A stretch of DNA of 64,000 nt from Cellulomonas sp. KRMCY2 (GTDB lineage: Bacteria; Actinomycetota; Actinomycetes; Actinomycetales; Cellulomonadaceae): the NCBI RefSeq assembly GCF_000526515.1, contig NZ_JAGF01000001.1, forward strand, positions 1,736,001 to 1,800,000, in the 5' to 3' direction. Position 1 is the stretch's first letter; each line of letters begins with the position of its first letter. Positions 1 through 8,938 of the stretch are shown here, in pieces. The notes beneath the pieces are model-generated. The model saw only the letters and a program-made list of their open reading frames with translations, was not told where the DNA came from and did no database searches. Both the position numbers and the translations under genes were made by a program.

Positions 1-1
1 C

Positions 2-3000
2 GGCGACCCGGCGACCCGCTGGGCCAGCGGCAACGGGCCGGACGAGGACGTCGAGTTCACCGCGTGGCTGCAGGTCGACCTCGGCGGCGCGGCCCAGGTC
101 GAGAGCATCACGCTGACCTGGGAGGCCGCCTACGCGACGGCCTACGACCTGCAGGTCGCGACGTCGTCGCCGCAGGACGAGGCCAGCTGGACCACCGTGC
201 ACACCGAGACCGCGGGCGATGGCGGCGACGACGCGATCGCGCTCGCGGCCCCGGTCGAGGCGCGCTACGTCCGCGTGGTCATGCTCGAGCGGGTCGGCTT
301 CGACTGGGACCCGGCGCGGACCCACTGGTATGGCTACTCGCTGTTCACCCTCGGCGTGCACGGCACGCCGGACCAGACCGCCGTGCTGTTCGCCCGCGCG
401 ACGACGTCGGTCCCGGCCGGGCAGAGCGCGGCGGTGCCGGTCGTCCTCAACGCTCCCGCGACCCAGGACCTCACGGTGCGGGTCACCAGCGGAGGCGGCA
501 CCGCCGTGCCCGGGACCGACTACACGCCGGTCGACCAGGTGCTGACCTTCCCGGCGGGCAGCACCCGCCAGGACGTGATCGTCGAGACCGTCGACCGGGG
601 CCCGCTCGCACCGGTGAGCACTGTCGACCTCGCGCTCACCGAGCCGTCGGGCGGTCTGGTGCTCGGCGCGCGCGCCGCGACGACCGTCACGCTCAGCCCG
701 CACGGTGACCTGCCCGACGTCGGCACGGTCGTGGTCCTCGACGACTTCGAGTCCGGCGTCCCCGCCGGCTACACCACGTGGGGCAGCAGCGGCCCGGTCA
801 CGCCCGTGCTCAGCACGGTCCCGAGCGACCGGGACGGCGCACCGGCCGGCAACCACGCGCTGCAGGCCACGGTCGGCGCGACGCCTGTCGCGGGCGACTG
901 GTTCGGCTTCACGCATGACCTCGCAGCTCAGGACTGGTCCGCCTCCGACGGCTTCAGCTTCTGGTTCCTCGGCACCGGGTCGGGCGGCCTGCTGCGCTAC
1001 GAGCTCAAGAGCGGTGGGCAGCTGTTCGAGCGTGCGGTGGTCGACGACACGGCCGGCTGGCGGCTGGTATCCGTCCCGTTCAGCCAGCTCAGGCTCAAGG
1101 GCGACCCGGGCTCGGACGCACGGTTCGACCCCAGCGCCTCGACCGGCTTCGCGGTGACCCTGACCGACCTCGGTGCCGGCGACTGGCTGATCGACGACAT
1201 CGGTCTCTACGAGCGCGTCACGACCGTCGAGGACTTCGAGGGCGACGTGCCGATCGCCGCGCCGGGCACGACCGTGGGCCTGTTCACGTGGGGCTCGGCC
1301 GGTGCGACGGTCTCGTTGAACGTCACCGAGATGGAGCGCGAGGGCGGCCCCGTCGGCAACCACGTGCTCTCCGGTGCGTACCTCATCCCGTCCGGCGGCT
1401 GGGGCGGTTTCAGCCACAACCTCGCCGCGGCGCAGGACTGGAGCTCCTTCCAGGGGATCCGGTTCCTCTGGTACGCCTCGCAGGACAACCGCCCCGCCTC
1501 GCCGACTGCCGGCGGCGACATCAAGGTCGAGCTCAAGGACGGTGGCCCGGACGGTGAGCACTCCGAGCTGTGGGCGGCGACCTTCAAGGACAACTGGTCG
1601 CCGGCCGGCAGCCGGTGGAAGCTCGTCGAGCTGCCGTTCAGCGACTTCACCCTCGGTGGCTACCAGCCGGGCGACGCAGCCACCCGCAGCGGCACGCTCG
1701 ACCTGACGTCCGCGTGGGGCTACGCGCTGACGATGGTGCCGGGCACGGTGGACGCGGTGGGCTACGCGGTCGACGACGTCCAGCTCTACGGCTCGGCGGT
1801 CCCCGCGCCGACCGTGGCTGTCGCGCCCGCGCAGGAGGTCTACCTCGTCGACCCGGGTGACGCGGCCCAGGTGGCTGTGCGGGTCACGACGACCGACGGT
1901 GCGCCCCTCGGCGCGGCTGTGACCGTCGGCTACGCCGACACCGCGGGCACCGCGCAGGCGGGGACGCACTACCCACCGCTGACCGGCTCGCTGACCTTCG
2001 AGGCCGGTGCGGCGTCCGGCAGCGAGCAGGTCGTGGAGGTCGCCACCCTCGCGACGGCGCCGGTCGACGACGCCCGCTCGTTCGAGCTGACGCTCACCGC
2101 CGACGGCGCGCAGGTCAGCTCGCCGCGGATCGTGCTCAACGCCGTGGGCGCACCGTACCTGGACGCCTCGCTACCGACGGCGCAGCGGGTCGAGGACCTG
2201 CTCGGCCGGATGACGCTCGCCGAGAAGATCGGTCAGATGACCCAGGCCGAGCGGCTCGGCCTGCAGTCGCCGCAGCAGATCACCGACCTCGCACTCGGGT
2301 CCGTGCTGTCCGGCGGCGGCTCCGTGCCGCAGGACAACACGCCGGCAGGCTGGGCCGACATGGTCGACGGCTACCAGCGCCAGGCGCTGTCCACCCGCCT
2401 GCAGGTGCCGCTGATCTACGGCGTCGACGCCGTGCACGGGCACAACAACGTGGCGGAGGCGACGATCTTCCCGCACAACGCCGGGCTCGGCGCGAGCCGC
2501 GATCCCGCTCTCGTCCAGGCGATCGGTGAGGTGACTGCGCTCGAGGTGCGCGGCACCGGCGTGCCGTGGACGTTCGCGCCCTGCCTGTGCGTGAGCCTCG
2601 ACGAGCGGTGGGGGCGCAGCTACGAGTCCTTCGGCGAGGACCCGGCCCTGGTCACCGCCCTGGCGCGGGCCGCCGTCGTCGGGCTCCAGGGCGAGGACGC
2701 CGGCGACCTGTCGGGGCCGTCGCGCGTCCTGGCCACGGCCAAGCACTGGGCCGGTGACGGGGGGACCCGCTACGAGCCGGCGCTCGCCGGGTCCGGCTAT
2801 CCGATCGACCAGGGGGTGACCTATGCGGACTCGGTCGACGAGCTGCGCCGTCTGCACGTGGATCCGTACGTCCCGGCGATCGACGCCGGGGTCGGCTCGA
2901 TCATGCCGTCGTACTCGGCCGTCGACATCGCCGGCGCGGGACCGGTGCGCATGCACGAGAACGCTGCCCTCAACAACGACCTGCTCAAGGGCGAGCTGGG

Positions 3001-4921
3001 CTTCGACGGCTTCCTGATCAGCGACTGGGAGGGCATCGACAAGCTGCCCGGCGGGACGTACGCCGAGAAGGCCGCACGGGCGGTCGACGCGGGTGTCGAC
3101 ATGGCGATGGCGCCCTACAACTTCGGTGCCTTCATCACCGCGCTCACCGAGAAGGTGGCCGACGGGTCGGTCAGCCAGGAGCGCATCGACGACGCCGTCC
3201 GGCGCATCCTGACCCAGAAGGTCGCCCTCGGCCTGTTCGAGCAGCCGATGGCGGACCGGACGTACGCGGGTGACCTCGGCTCGGCCGAGCACCGCGCGGT
3301 GGCGCGCCAGGCGGCGGCCGCGTCCCAGGTGCTGCTCAAGAACGACGGCGTCCTGCCGCTCGCCGCCGATGCCGACCTGTACGTCGCCGGGTCGAACGCC
3401 GACGACCTCGGCCACCAGATGGGTGGCTGGACGATCTCCTGGCAGGGTGGCTCCGGCGACACGACGCAGGGCATCACGATCCTCGAGGGGATCGGCGAGG
3501 TCGCCCCGGACGCCTCCGTCACGTACTCGGCGGACGCCTCCGCACCGATGGACGGCGCCGACGTCGGCATCGTCGTGGTCGGTGAGCCGTCCTACGCCGA
3601 GGGGATCGGCGACGTCGGCAACAACGGGCGCAGCCTCGAGCTGCCCGCGGCGGACCAGGCGGCGATCGACGCTGTGTGCGGTGCGATGCCGTGCGCCGTG
3701 CTGGTCGTGGCCGGCCGGCCCCAGGTCGTGAGCGACCGGCTGCCGCAGATCGACGCGCTCGTCGCGTCCTGGCTGCCGGGGTCGGAGGGTGCCGGTGTCG
3801 CGGACGTGCTGTTCGGCGCGGCGCCGTTCACCGGTCGCCTGCCGCTCTCCTGGCCGGCCTCGGTCGACCAGGTCCCGGTGAACGTCGGTGACCCGACCTA
3901 CGCCCCGGCGTACGCCTACGGCTGGGGCCTGCGCACGGATGCCCAGCGCGGTCGGCTCGAGCAGGTGCGGGACGCCCTCGCTGCGGGTGCGGCTCGCGAG
4001 GCCCTGACGGCCGTGCTCGACGCCGACGTGTGGTCCGGCGACGCGCTCTCGACCGAACCTGCGGACGTCGCCCGAGCGGTCCGCCTGCTCGTCGCCGCGT
4101 CGGCGGAGCTCGACGGGGCGGGGGACGACGTGCTCTTCGTGCAGGCCGGTCTCGTGGTCTCGGTGGTCCGGGACGTCGCCCAGGCGGCGGTCGTGGCCGG
4201 CGCCACCGGTCTGCCGGCCGACGCGCTCGCGGTCACGGCCGACGCCGAGCACGCGCTCATGTCCGGGCGTGCCGGTGAGGCGGCCGAGCTGCTCGCCGGC
4301 GTGGCAGGCGTCGACCTCGCCGAACCCGCGACGTCAACCACCCAGCTGCGGATCTCGCCGCAGGTCAACCACTTCGGTCGGCCGACCACGGCCGTGGTGA
4401 CCGTCCGGGCATCCGCCGGGGTGTCGACGGGCACGGTGGAGATCGAGGTGGACGGGACTGTCGTGGCGACCGGCGAGCTCACCGCCGGCCATCACGGAGG
4501 CGGGACCCGTGCCCAGGCCCGGATCGAGCTGCCGGCGGACCTCGCCGTCGGGCGGCACGACGTCGTCGCCGTGTACCGCGGTACGCCGACGGTCGACGGC
4601 TCGACATCACAGACGCAGCGCTATGTCGTGCTGCGTGCTGCCCCGGAGGTCCGCACGGACGGGACCGACCGGACGGTGCGACGCAGCGACCCGAAGGTGG
4701 TCGAGGTGCAGGTCGGCCCGGTTGCCGGGGTCGTGCCCACGGGCACCGTCGACGTGTACGCCAACGGTGTCCGGGCGGCTTCGGCGGCCCTGCGCCCGGA
4801 CGGGACCGCCTCGGTCGCGCTGCCGGCGAGGACCCGGACCGCCCTGGTCCTGGTCGTCTACCGCGGTGATGTCACGTTCGCCCCGGGTATGGCGCGGCCG
4901 ATGGTCCTGTGGGTGCGCTGA
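2..4921 (+). CDS. Secreted multimodular glycoside hydrolase family 3 enzyme (5' partial)
   Basis: The frame is open to the left edge, so the N-terminus and any signal peptide lie outside; 1,639 codons are visible. Module order: discoidin (F5/8 C)-like end (residues 1-120), Calx-beta-like repeat (127-237), two CBM11-like carbohydrate-binding modules each opening with a DFE motif (243-403, 408-597), second Calx-beta-like repeat (603-717), GH3 catalytic unit (719-1317), two Ig-like repeats (1443-1639). The likely nucleophile is Asp1008 in ISDWEG. GH3 enzymes release glucose or short units from beta-glucans outside the cell; the binding modules suggest work on an insoluble polymer. GH3 assignment is firm; exact substrate (beta-1,4, beta-1,3 or mixed glucan) cannot be told from sequence. 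The stop codon overlaps the next gene's possible GTG start. Confidence 0.93.
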   Translation, partial: GDPATRWASGNGPDEDVEFTAWLQVDLGGAAQVESITLTWEAAYATAYDLQVATSSPQDEASWTTVHTETAGDGGDDAIALAAPVEARYVRVVMLERVGFDWDPARTHWYGYSLFTLGVHGTPDQTAVLFARATTSVPAGQSAAVPVVLNAPATQDLTVRVTSGGGTAVPGTDYTPVDQVLTFPAGSTRQDVIVETVDRGPLAPVSTVDLALTEPSGGLVLGARAATTVTLSPHGDLPDVGTVVVLDDFESGVPAGYTTWGSSGPVTPVLSTVPSDRDGAPAGNHALQATVGATPVAGDWFGFTHDLAAQDWSASDGFSFWFLGTGSGGLLRYELKSGGQLFERAVVDDTAGWRLVSVPFSQLRLKGDPGSDARFDPSASTGFAVTLTDLGAGDWLIDDIGLYERVTTVEDFEGDVPIAAPGTTVGLFTWGSAGATVSLNVTEMEREGGPVGNHVLSGAYLIPSGGWGGFSHNLAAAQDWSSFQGIRFLWYASQDNRPASPTAGGDIKVELKDGGPDGEHSELWAATFKDNWSPAGSRWKLVELPFSDFTLGGYQPGDAATRSGTLDLTSAWGYALTMVPGTVDAVGYAVDDVQLYGSAVPAPTVAVAPAQEVYLVDPGDAAQVAVRVTTTDGAPLGAAVTVGYADTAGTAQAGTHYPPLTGSLTFEAGAASGSEQVVEVATLATAPVDDARSFELTLTADGAQVSSPRIVLNAVGAPYLDASLPTAQRVEDLLGRMTLAEKIGQMTQAERLGLQSPQQITDLALGSVLSGGGSVPQDNTPAGWADMVDGYQRQALSTRLQVPLIYGVDAVHGHNNVAEATIFPHNAGLGASRDPALVQAIGEVTALEVRGTGVPWTFAPCLCVSLDERWGRSYESFGEDPALVTALARAAVVGLQGEDAGDLSGPSRVLATAKHWAGDGGTRYEPALAGSGYPIDQGVTYADSVDELRRLHVDPYVPAIDAGVGSIMPSYSAVDIAGAGPVRMHENAALNNDLLKGELGFDGFLISDWEGIDKLPGGTYAEKAARAVDAGVDMAMAPYNFGAFITALTEKVADGSVSQERIDDAVRRILTQKVALGLFEQPMADRTYAGDLGSAEHRAVARQAAAASQVLLKNDGVLPLAADADLYVAGSNADDLGHQMGGWTISWQGGSGDTTQGITILEGIGEVAPDASVTYSADASAPMDGADVGIVVVGEPSYAEGIGDVGNNGRSLELPAADQAAIDAVCGAMPCAVLVVAGRPQVVSDRLPQIDALVASWLPGSEGAGVADVLFGAAPFTGRLPLSWPASVDQVPVNVGDPTYAPAYAYGWGLRTDAQRGRLEQVRDALAAGAAREALTAVLDADVWSGDALSTEPADVARAVRLLVAASAELDGAGDDVLFVQAGLVVSVVRDVAQAAVVAGATGLPADALAVTADAEHALMSGRAGEAAELLAGVAGVDLAEPATSTTQLRISPQVNHFGRPTTAVVTVRASAGVSTGTVEIEVDGTVVATGELTAGHHGGGTRAQARIELPADLAVGRHDVVAVYRGTPTVDGSTSQTQRYVVLRAAPEVRTDGTDRTVRRSDPKVVEVQVGPVAGVVPTGTVDVYANGVRAASAALRPDGTASVALPARTRTALVLVVYRGDVTFAPGMARPMVLWVR

Positions 4922-5346
4922 CCTTGCCCATGCCGTCGCGCATCACCCGGTTCAACCGCCGGTTCCTCAACCCGCTCACCGTCCGGCTCGCCGGGCACGG
5001 CTCGATCGTCGACCTCGAGCACGTCGGCCGGACGTCGGGGACGAGGTACCACACGCCGCTGATGGCCTTCCGTGACGGTGCCGACGGTGCGGACGGTGCC
5101 GCCGGCGGAACGGTGACGATCGCGCTCACCTACGGCCCGGACGTCCAGTGGCTGCGCAACGTCCGGGCCGCCGGCCGGTGCCGGATGCGGATGGGCCGTC
5201 GGATCCTCACGCTGGGCCCACCGAGGACGCTCGACCCGGACGAGGGCCTCTCCCGGGTACCTCAGCCGCAGCGCGCGCTGCTGCGCTGGCCGATCCGCTG
5301 CCGGGACTTCATCGAGCTGCCGATACTGGCGCCGCCCGGCACGTGA
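4909..5346 (+). CDS. Nitroreductase/deazaflavin-dependent (DDN-like) family protein
   Basis: A 145-residue protein of the DDN/F420H2-dependent reductase type, a split-barrel fold that uses F420H2 or related flavins to reduce quinones and other small molecules. The family signature is the short N-terminal part ending in HVGRTSGTRYHTPL (about residues 38-51), followed by the beta-barrel strands with YGPDVQWLRN. The GTG at 4909 overlaps the upstream glycosidase by 13 nt; an ATG at 4930 (MPSRITRF) is an equally good start. Co-transcription with the glycosidase is possible but probably incidental. A paralogue of the same superfamily lies at 38066. Substrate unknown. Confidence 0.8.
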   Translation: MGALTLPMPSRITRFNRRFLNPLTVRLAGHGSIVDLEHVGRTSGTRYHTPLMAFRDGADGADGAAGGTVTIALTYGPDVQWLRNVRAAGRCRMRMGRRILTLGPPRTLDPDEGLSRVPQPQRALLRWPIRCRDFIELPILAPPGT

Positions 5347-5490
5347 CCGGACGAGCGCGCGCGGCCCTCGGGCCGGTGGACGGCGATATTGGCTGCGTCG
5401 GTGTCGGTGCTCGCGCCTAGCCTGGTCGCGTACGTGGGAGCGGTTGCCCGGTCGACGGCGACGCGCGCATCCCCGAGACGAGCATCCGAC

Positions 5491-5497
5491 GGAGGAG
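5491..5497 (+). promoter_or_regulatory. Ribosome binding site fixing the ABC ATPase start
   Basis: GGAGGAG lies 9 nt before the GTG at 5507. It rejects the longer reading frame that begins at 5444, whose extra N-terminal residues are arginine-rich and non-conserved. Confidence 0.8.
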
Positions 5498-5506
5498 ACG
5501 GTCCCC

Positions 5507-6523
5507 GTGATCCGGGTCGAAGGGCTGACCAAGGACTTCACCCGTCCGGCACCGCAGACGGGTCGGTTCGCGGGTCTGCGCACGCTCGTCACGCGCGAGG
5601 TGATGCGGACGACGGCCGTCGACAACGTCTCGTTCGAGGTGCAGCCCGGCGAGATGGTCGGCTACCTGGGCCCGAACGGGGCCGGCAAGAGCACCACGAT
5701 CAAGATGATGACCGGCATCCTGGTGCCGACGTCCGGCACGGTCGAGGTCGGGGGCGTCGTCCCTTGGCGGGACCGCCAGCGCAACGCCCTGCAGATCGGG
5801 GTGGTGTTCGGGCAGCGCACCCAGCTCTGGTGGGACCTGCCGCTCAAGGACTCCCTCGATCTGATCGCGACGCTCTACCGTCTCTCGCCGGAGACTTACC
5901 GACGGCAGTACGACCGGTTCGTCGACATGCTCGACATGACGGAGTTCCTCGACCGGCCGGTGCGTCAGCTCAGCCTGGGCCAGCGGATGCGCGGCGACCT
6001 GGCCGCGGCGATGCTCTACCAGCCGCGGATCCTCTACCTGGACGAGCCGACGATCGGGCTCGACGTCGTCGCCAAGGCCACGATGCGTGACTTCATCGAG
6101 GAGGTGAACCGGGAGCACGGCACGACGGTCGTGCTCACCACCCACGACCTCGCCGACGTCGAGCGGCTCTGCTCGCGCGTGATCCTGATCGACCACGGAC
6201 GAGTGCTCTACGACGGGACGGTCGCCGAGCTGAAGTCCCGCTTCGCCCCGCACCGCACGCTCGTCGTCCGGGTGGCCGGCGACGGTGAGACGACGGACCC
6301 GATCACCACGGCCGACGTCGCGGCCTTCGGCGCCGAGCTGGTCCCCGACGACGACGGTGCACCGGACACGGTGCGGCTGCGGTTCGAGGGCGGCCGGACC
6401 GCCGCGTCCGACCTGATCGCGGCGCTCGCCGCGCGGTACTCGATCGCCGACGTCTCGATCGTGGAGCCGGACCTCGAGGGCGTGGTCCGGCAGATCTACA
6501 GCCGGCAGGGGCTCCCGACGTGA
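5507..6523 (+). CDS. ABC-2 type exporter, ATP-binding protein
   Basis: A 338-residue ATPase of the NatA/BcrA group. Walker A is GPNGAGKST (about residue 57), the Q-loop region is VFGQRTQLWWD, the signature is LSLGQRMRGD, Walker B is ILYLDEPTIGLD and the H-loop is TTHD. The C-terminal 90 residues form the extra domain typical of drug/lipid exporters. An RBS (GGAGGAG) precedes the GTG start. Its stop overlaps the start of the first permease (GTGA), and the two permeases that follow are of the ABC2_membrane_6 (DUF990) type, so the three genes form one exporter operon. The exported substrate is unknown. Confidence 0.93.
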   Translation: MIRVEGLTKDFTRPAPQTGRFAGLRTLVTREVMRTTAVDNVSFEVQPGEMVGYLGPNGAGKSTTIKMMTGILVPTSGTVEVGGVVPWRDRQRNALQIGVVFGQRTQLWWDLPLKDSLDLIATLYRLSPETYRRQYDRFVDMLDMTEFLDRPVRQLSLGQRMRGDLAAAMLYQPRILYLDEPTIGLDVVAKATMRDFIEEVNREHGTTVVLTTHDLADVERLCSRVILIDHGRVLYDGTVAELKSRFAPHRTLVVRVAGDGETTDPITTADVAAFGAELVPDDDGAPDTVRLRFEGGRTAASDLIAALAARYSIADVSIVEPDLEGVVRQIYSRQGLPT

Positions 6524-7401
6524 CCACCGTCGGCGTCAGCTCGACGCTCGCTCCGCCCGGCCCGCCCAGCCGGCCCGCCTCGACCGCGGCCCTCGGCTGG
6601 TGGCGGCAGCTGCCGGCCCTGGCGCACATCGCACGGACCCGAGCGGCCGCGATGTACGCCTACCGCAACACGATGCTGCTGTTCCTCGGCGTCTCGGTCG
6701 TCCAGATCTTCATGCTCAAGAAGGTGTGGGGGGCGCTGTACGCGGCGCGACCGGGCGTGCTGGCGATCTCGCTCGGCGACCTGATCGTGTACCTCACGGT
6801 GGCGAACCTCATCGTCTGGTCGTTCCCGACGCACACCGTCAGCCGATACCTCCGGGAGCGGATCCGGGAGGGCTCGGTCGTGTTCGACCTGATGCGTCCG
6901 GTGAGCTTCGTGCCGCAGATGATCGCCCAGCTGGTCGGTGCCCTCGGCGGTGCGCTCGTCATCATCGTGATCGCACTGCCCGTGGTGGCGTTCGCCGGGA
7001 GCCTCGCGCTGCCGGCCGACGCGAGCGCCGCCGGCATGTTCCTGGTCTCGCTCCTGTGCGCGTACGCGATCGCCGGCCTGCTGGCGCTCCTGCTCGCGAT
7101 GGTGGCGTTCTGGACGCTGGAGATCGACGGCCTGACGATGCTCTACGTGCTCGTCTCCGGCTTCCTGTCCGGAGCACTCGTCCCGGTCAGCGTCTTCCCG
7201 GGTGTCCTGCGGACGCTCGTCGCCTGGCTGCCGTTCCAGGCGACCACGTACGTCCCGGCCAGCATCTACGTCGGTGCGCTCGACGGCGCGGCCGCCTGGC
7301 GATCGATCGGGGTGCAGCTCGCCTGGGTCGCGGTCCTCGGCGTCCTGGCGGCTCTCGTGTGGCGGCGCGCGATGCTCCGCGTCGTCGTCCAGGGCGGGTG
7401 A
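6520..7401 (+). CDS. ABC-2 family permease (DUF990/ABC2_membrane_6 type), subunit 1
   Basis: A 293-residue integral membrane protein with about six hydrophobic segments, an N-terminal cytoplasmic stretch, and the family's conserved FDLMRPVSF region near residue 124. The GTG start overlaps the ATPase stop (GTGA), so translation is coupled. It pairs with the next gene as the heterodimeric membrane part of the exporter. The pair is not identical: this one lacks the LVRPLNPL form of the motif seen in subunit 2. Substrate not predictable. Confidence 0.9.
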   Translation: MTTVGVSSTLAPPGPPSRPASTAALGWWRQLPALAHIARTRAAAMYAYRNTMLLFLGVSVVQIFMLKKVWGALYAARPGVLAISLGDLIVYLTVANLIVWSFPTHTVSRYLRERIREGSVVFDLMRPVSFVPQMIAQLVGALGGALVIIVIALPVVAFAGSLALPADASAAGMFLVSLLCAYAIAGLLALLLAMVAFWTLEIDGLTMLYVLVSGFLSGALVPVSVFPGVLRTLVAWLPFQATTYVPASIYVGALDGAAAWRSIGVQLAWVAVLGVLAALVWRRAMLRVVVQGG

Positions 7402-8255
7402 GCGGGATGTCGCAGCAGGCCCGCGTCAGTGCGGCACCTGCGCACCCCACCCTCGCGGACAGCACCCGCGTCACGTGGGCGTTGACCAAGGCGGCTGTCC
7501 GCGGTGCCGCTCAGTACCGGTTCAACTTCGTGATCCTCGCGCTGATGGGGATCGCCTACCAGGGCAGCGGGTTCGCGTTCATCGCGGTCGTCCTGAGCCG
7601 GTATCCCAGCATCGGTGGCTGGACCTTCCCGGAGATCGCCGTCCTGTACGCCCTGCGACTGGTCGCGCACGCCGTCTACCTCGTGCCGCTGTACATGCTC
7701 AACGAGCTCGACGACCTGGTCCGCAACGGCACCTTCGACCGCTTCCTCGTCCGACCTCTCAACCCCCTCGTGCAGGTGCTCACCCGCCGGTTCAGCGTCA
7801 ACACGCTCGGGGACGTCATCACGGCGGTCGGGATCCTGGTGTTCGCGAGCTCCATCGCCGACCTCACCTGGACGCCGACGCACATCCTCTTCGGCGTCAC
7901 GGCCGTGGTCGGTGGTGCGCTCATCGAGGGCGGCCTCGCACTGGGGATCTCGGCGATGAGCTTCCGGTTCGTGGAGGTGTGGCCGGCCCGCTACCTGGTC
8001 GACAACATCCTGCTGAACTTCGGGTCGTACCCGCTGAGCGTCTTCGGCTTCGCCGCGCAGTGGTTCATGACGTGGATCCTGCCGGTGGCCTTCATCGCGT
8101 GGGTTCCGGCCGCGGTGATCCTCGATCGCACCGCCGGTCTCGGGGTGTCCGCGACGGTGGCATGGCTGGCACCGGTCGTCGGCGCGATCTGGTTCGCGCT
8201 CGGCTACCAGGTGTGGCGTCGCCAGCTGCGGAGCTACGCGAGCACGGGCAACTGA
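7398..8255 (+). CDS. ABC-2 family permease (DUF990/ABC2_membrane_6 type), subunit 2
   Basis: A 285-residue membrane protein with about six transmembrane segments and the family motif FDRFLVRPLNPL near residue 115. The GTG at 7398 overlaps the preceding TGA (GTGA); an ATG at 7407 (MSQQARV) is the alternative start. It completes the three-gene exporter operon. The family is widespread in Actinobacteria and Firmicutes next to NatA-type ATPases; transport of lipids, peptides or antibiotics is known for relatives, but nothing here picks one. Confidence 0.9.
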   Translation: MSGMSQQARVSAAPAHPTLADSTRVTWALTKAAVRGAAQYRFNFVILALMGIAYQGSGFAFIAVVLSRYPSIGGWTFPEIAVLYALRLVAHAVYLVPLYMLNELDDLVRNGTFDRFLVRPLNPLVQVLTRRFSVNTLGDVITAVGILVFASSIADLTWTPTHILFGVTAVVGGALIEGGLALGISAMSFRFVEVWPARYLVDNILLNFGSYPLSVFGFAAQWFMTWILPVAFIAWVPAAVILDRTAGLGVSATVAWLAPVVGAIWFALGYQVWRRQLRSYASTGN

Positions 8256-8398
8256 GGTCCGCTCACGGTGCCGTGCAGCTGCCGGTCAGCCGCCGGTCGC
8301 GTGCAGGATGGGCATGTCGAATCCGCCAACGGCCTGTCCCCCAACGTTCCAGGCCGCTCGCACGTCTGGGTCCGAGAAGATGTCGCGACCGATGAGTG

Positions 8399-8404
8399 GA
8401 GGAC
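8399..8404 (+). promoter_or_regulatory. Ribosome binding site for the sigma factor gene
   Basis: GGAGGA sits 3 nt before the GTG at 8408 and overlaps the other in-frame GTG at 8396, so the downstream GTG is the better start although the spacing is short. Confidence 0.55.
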
Positions 8405-8407
8405 ACG

Positions 8408-8938
8408 GTGGCGTGGGAGGACGATCTCGACGACCTCGCCCGGGAGCGCGGCTCCGCGCTGGTCGGGTACGCCTACCTGCTGACCGGTGAGCTGGCCTCC
8501 GCGCAGGATCTGGTCCAGGAGGCGTTCGTCCGGACCTTCGCCAGGCGGCGGTCCGGGGCGGACGTCGAGTGGCTCGAGGCGTACGTGCGCCGCGCGGTGC
8601 TCAACGTCTACCGCGACGGCTGTCGCAAGCGACGGACCTGGTTCGGTGTCCGGCACCTCGTCGCTGAGCACACCGCCGACGGAGCACCGGATGCGATCGC
8701 TGCGGACCGTGCCGACGTGCACGCCGCGCTGGCACGTCTCTCACCGCGAGAACGGGCGTGCATCGTGCTCCGCCACTACGAGGACCTGACGGTGCCGGAG
8801 GTCGCGGACCGCCTCGCCGTCAGCGAGGGCGCGGTCAAGCGGTACCTGTCCGACGCCCGCGGTCGCCTCGGCCACCTGCTCGGCGACAGCACTGCAGGAC
8901 ACATCGACGTCATCACGACCGAGAGGACGGAGCGATGA
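8408..8938 (+). CDS. SigE-family ECF RNA polymerase sigma factor
   Basis: A 176-residue extracytoplasmic-function sigma factor. Region 2 is visible as YAYLLTGELASAQDLVQEAF (about residues 22-41) and region 4 as LSPRERACIVLRHYEDLTV followed by the helix-turn-helix VADRLAVSEGAVKRYLSDAR. It has the compact two-domain layout of the actinobacterial SigE family. The start is set by the GGAGGA at 8399. Its stop overlaps the ATG of the next gene (ATGA), a membrane protein that would be the natural regulator. ECF factors redirect RNA polymerase to stress or envelope regulons; the regulon here is unknown. Confidence 0.93.
   Translation: MAWEDDLDDLARERGSALVGYAYLLTGELASAQDLVQEAFVRTFARRRSGADVEWLEAYVRRAVLNVYRDGCRKRRTWFGVRHLVAEHTADGAPDAIAADRADVHAALARLSPRERACIVLRHYEDLTVPEVADRLAVSEGAVKRYLSDARGRLGHLLGDSTAGHIDVITTERTER

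Noticed and set aside
2171-4252. 693-codon minus-strand frame
   Set aside because: Shadow of the GH3 domain; high GC leaves the antisense frame free of stops.
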